This document shows positions 33,352-35,229 of a DNA stretch of 35,229 nt, one piece after another. Positions within the stretch are counted from its first letter, which is position 1. Every line of letters starts with the position of its first letter. Origin of the DNA: Rossellomorea vietnamensis NBRC 101237 (lineage in GTDB: Bacteria; Bacillota; Bacilli; Bacillales; Bacillaceae_B); assembly GCF_001591825.1 (NCBI RefSeq), contig NZ_BCVQ01000039.1, forward strand, positions 1 to 35,229. The letters run 5' to 3'. Both the position numbers and the translations under genes were made by a program. The notes below the pieces were generated by a model, which was not told the origin of the DNA, did no database searches, and saw nothing but the letters and a program-made list of their open reading frames with translations.

Positions 33352-34764
33352 TTGAAAACCATCATGATTGATCCGGGACATGGAGGATCTGATCCTGGTG
33401 CCACATATAAAGGAAACGAAGAAAAGAACTTCAATCTTTTGACGGCCGTTGTGGTCAGGGATTATTTAGTGTCGAATTACAATGTGAAGGTGTTAATGAC
33501 GAGGACCGGGGATCAAACCTTATCTCTTTCAGATAGATCCGACCTTGCCAATCGCTCGAACCTGGATTTGTATTTATCCATCCACCATAATGCAGGTGGA
33601 GGGACAGGGTTTGAAAGCTATGTATACAATGGGAGTGTACCGACACAGACTTTATCATATCAAAAAACCATCCACGAAAAAGTAATAGAAGCCGTTCAGC
33701 CATTCAACGTAACAGACAGAGGGAAGAAGAGAGCAAATTTTCATGTGCTACGTGAAACCAAAATGCCATCGGTGTTGGTGGAAGTGTTGTTTGTTGACAA
33801 TCCAAAGGACGTTGCACTCTTGAATGATACAAAGTTCAGACAGGCAGTGGGAATTTCGCTTGCAAAAGGCGTTGCCAAAGCACTTGCACTTCCGGCAAAA
33901 GTTTCGGGCAATCAGCCACTTTTCAAAGTGATCGCAGGGTCATTTACAGAAAGGAAGAATGCAGAAGACCGGGTGAAAAAGTTGAAAGCTGTTTCATTTG
34001 AAGCGTTTATAGATGTGGTAGTCGTTTCCGGGAAAACGTATTTCCGGGTTCAAACTGGGGCTTTTTCAGTGAGGGAAAATGCAGAAGATCAAATAATAGC
34101 ATTAAGCCGGGTGGGGATCGATGCCTTCCTTTTAAGAGAAGAGGCTGTGCCAGCTCCTGTGCCGACGGACCCTCCGCCAACCGTTCCACCAGAACCTACT
34201 AAGCCCCCACAGCCGCCTGGTATTGATTATTCCATTATGGGAACATCTATTATCCAAGCCCAACAATTAGATGAATTTGTGAAAGCAGTGAATCCTTCCG
34301 CACCCTTAGTGGGGAAATTTTACACTTTCTATGGGGACCTTTACGGCATCTGGGGAGATATCGCATATGCACAAGCCATTCATGAAACCAATTATTTCAG
34401 ATTCACAGGACAAGTGAAACCTTCTCAAAATAACTATGCAGGGATTGGTACCACTGGACCCGGAAATGATGGGGCTTCATTCACCACGCCTGAACAGGGG
34501 GTACTTGCTCATATCCAGCACCTTTACGCGTATGCATCGACTAAACCACTCCCTGAAGGAGCACCACTTGTGGACCCGCGGTTTACCCTGGTTACAAGAG
34601 GTTCTGCAACGAACTGGACGGACCTGAATGGAAAGTGGGCTGTGCCAGGAACTACCTATGGTCAGAGTATTCTTTCTATATATAAAAGAAATATTGAAGA
34701 TGCCCTTCAATCGATTGAACATCAGAGAATATTGCTGAATAATGCACTGGATAAACTGAATTAG
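33352..34764 (+). CDS. CwlC-like N-acetylmuramoyl-L-alanine amidase with SPOR and glucosaminidase domains
   Basis: Peptidoglycan hydrolase of 470 residues with two catalytic modules. Residues 1-185 form an Amidase_3 domain: His10 (DPGHGG), Glu24, His78 (SIHHNAGG) and Glu144 (VEVLFVDN). Residues about 190-262 are a SPOR domain binding denuded glycan. A Pro/Thr-rich linker (about 265-290) leads to a glucosaminidase-type domain with probable catalytic Glu345 (AIHETNYF). There is no signal peptide, as in B. subtilis CwlC, a mother-cell lysis amidase. The amidase part resembles CwlC strongly (GGGTGFESY, DRGKKRANFHVLRE). TTG start after TAGGAGGAAA. A role in mother-cell lysis is inferred; AATATAGTA at about 33312-33320 resembles a SigK/SigE -10 weakly. 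Confidence 0.86.
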   Translation: MKTIMIDPGHGGSDPGATYKGNEEKNFNLLTAVVVRDYLVSNYNVKVLMTRTGDQTLSLSDRSDLANRSNLDLYLSIHHNAGGGTGFESYVYNGSVPTQTLSYQKTIHEKVIEAVQPFNVTDRGKKRANFHVLRETKMPSVLVEVLFVDNPKDVALLNDTKFRQAVGISLAKGVAKALALPAKVSGNQPLFKVIAGSFTERKNAEDRVKKLKAVSFEAFIDVVVVSGKTYFRVQTGAFSVRENAEDQIIALSRVGIDAFLLREEAVPAPVPTDPPPTVPPEPTKPPQPPGIDYSIMGTSIIQAQQLDEFVKAVNPSAPLVGKFYTFYGDLYGIWGDIAYAQAIHETNYFRFTGQVKPSQNNYAGIGTTGPGNDGASFTTPEQGVLAHIQHLYAYASTKPLPEGAPLVDPRFTLVTRGSATNWTDLNGKWAVPGTTYGQSILSIYKRNIEDALQSIEHQRILLNNALDKLN

Positions 34765-34771
34765 GCCTAAA

Positions 34772-34805
34772 AAGAGTGCTGTATGAACGGCACTCTTCAT
34801 TTTAT
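34772..34805 (+). terminator. Rho-independent terminator after the amidase gene
   Basis: AAGAGTGC (34772-34779) pairs perfectly with GCACTCTT (34790-34797), followed by CATTTTATTT. Confidence 0.75.
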
Positions 34806-34910
34806 TTATCATAAAATACACACTCTATGTTCTACAAATACATTAGTCAGTCCGTACATATGGATGGAATGGAACGCAAATACTAAACGTATGTTCGGGA
34901 GGTGAGTATA

Positions 34911-35225
34911 ATGGAAAATAAGAATTTTGAACAAATTTATGAAGAATACAAGCAACAAGGTAAGATTCAGGCGAAAATGGAAATAGCTGATGAACTTTCT
35001 ACAGGGGCAGAACAAATTGTTGCTGTCAGAAGAAATAATGACAATGACCTTATCGCCTTCAAGACCGAGAGTGGTCGGGAACTGGATTATATAACCGCTC
35101 TAGAAGAGGCAAAAGCCGGAAAGCTCGCCCATGTCGATTTGATTCATCGCTATGGCAGGGATGTCATACGAAGTGAGCCGGACGGCCTGAAAGAAAATAA
35201 TCTTAGTGAGCTTCCTTCATTTTAA
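34911..35225 (+). CDS. DUF3892 domain protein
   Basis: A 104-residue soluble protein. After a charged helix (MENKNFEQIYEEYKQQG), residues about 38-104 form the DUF3892 unit: IVAVRRNNDNDLIAFKTESG, LDYITALEEAKAGK and the conserved end RSEPDGLKENNLSELPSF. The function of the family is unknown. ATG 34911 follows GGGAGGTGAG; GTG 34902 lies within that site. The gene ends 4 nt before the end of the window and is complete. Confidence 0.83.
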   Translation: MENKNFEQIYEEYKQQGKIQAKMEIADELSTGAEQIVAVRRNNDNDLIAFKTESGRELDYITALEEAKAGKLAHVDLIHRYGRDVIRSEPDGLKENNLSELPSF

Positions 35226-35229
35226 CGGG

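Noticed and set aside
33352..34764. Amidase as part of a prophage lysis module
   Set aside because: No holin, tail or integrase genes nearby, and the amidase domain resembles the sporulation enzyme CwlC; the flanking genes are ordinary chromosomal ones.

Overview
The window looks like about 35 kb of chromosome from a spore-forming, low-to-mid G+C member of the Bacillaceae. The reasons are strong GGAGG-type ribosome binding sites, frequent TTG/GTG starts, rho-independent terminators after most transcription units, and genes typical of Bacillus relatives: a glv/mal PTS operon, helD, natKR-natAB and a CwlC-like amidase. No rRNA, tRNA, CRISPR array, transposase or phage structural gene was seen. 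Product calls rest on family motifs recognised by eye, without database searches.

Layout. (1) 1-4618: an alpha-glucoside PTS operon: EIICB transporter, GH4 6-phospho-alpha-glucosidase, RpiR regulator, and EIIA. It has a good SigA promoter, a cre-like box at the transcription start and a palindrome over the -35; it looks A+T-richer than the rest. (2) 5084-9484: DUF1456 protein, YgjP-type metallopeptidase, small membrane protein, NTF2-like protein, then the RNA-polymerase-recycling helicase HelD. (3) 9626-15422: a P-loop kinase, a DUF421 membrane protein, and a tight six-gene run (NDT-like, metallophosphoesterase with SH3-like tail, DinB, GNAT, serine hydrolase, GNAT). (4) 15519-19545: the natRK two-component system with an unannotated 39-residue membrane peptide after natK, divergent from the natAB exporter; two identical 10-bp direct repeats 21 bp apart lie between them and are the likely NatR operator. 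(5) 19623-23308: small proteins, an ECF sigma factor with a SnoaL-like tail, GNAT, VOC and SDR proteins. (6) 23309-29703: an ABC-F protein behind a leader that looks like a transcription attenuator, a DAACS-family symporter with altered substrate-site residues, an XRE regulator carrying seven and a part 28-residue repeats, and a LysR regulator divergent from a TauE/SafE exporter. (7) 29936-35225: an M20 carbamoylase-type amidohydrolase, a sugar O-acetyltransferase, a secreted helical protein, a short unknown ORF, a CwlC-like amidase fused to a glucosaminidase domain, and a DUF3892 protein.

The most distinctive features are a family of five hairpins with GGGACGGACC arms at gene ends (9.5, 23.3, 25.5, 26.8 and 27.9 kb), the ABC-F leader, the repeat-bearing XRE regulator, and the NatR operator with its associated small peptide. 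Nothing here clearly forms a new defence system or mobile island; most of the window is ordinary Bacillus-type chromosome with interesting regulatory detail.
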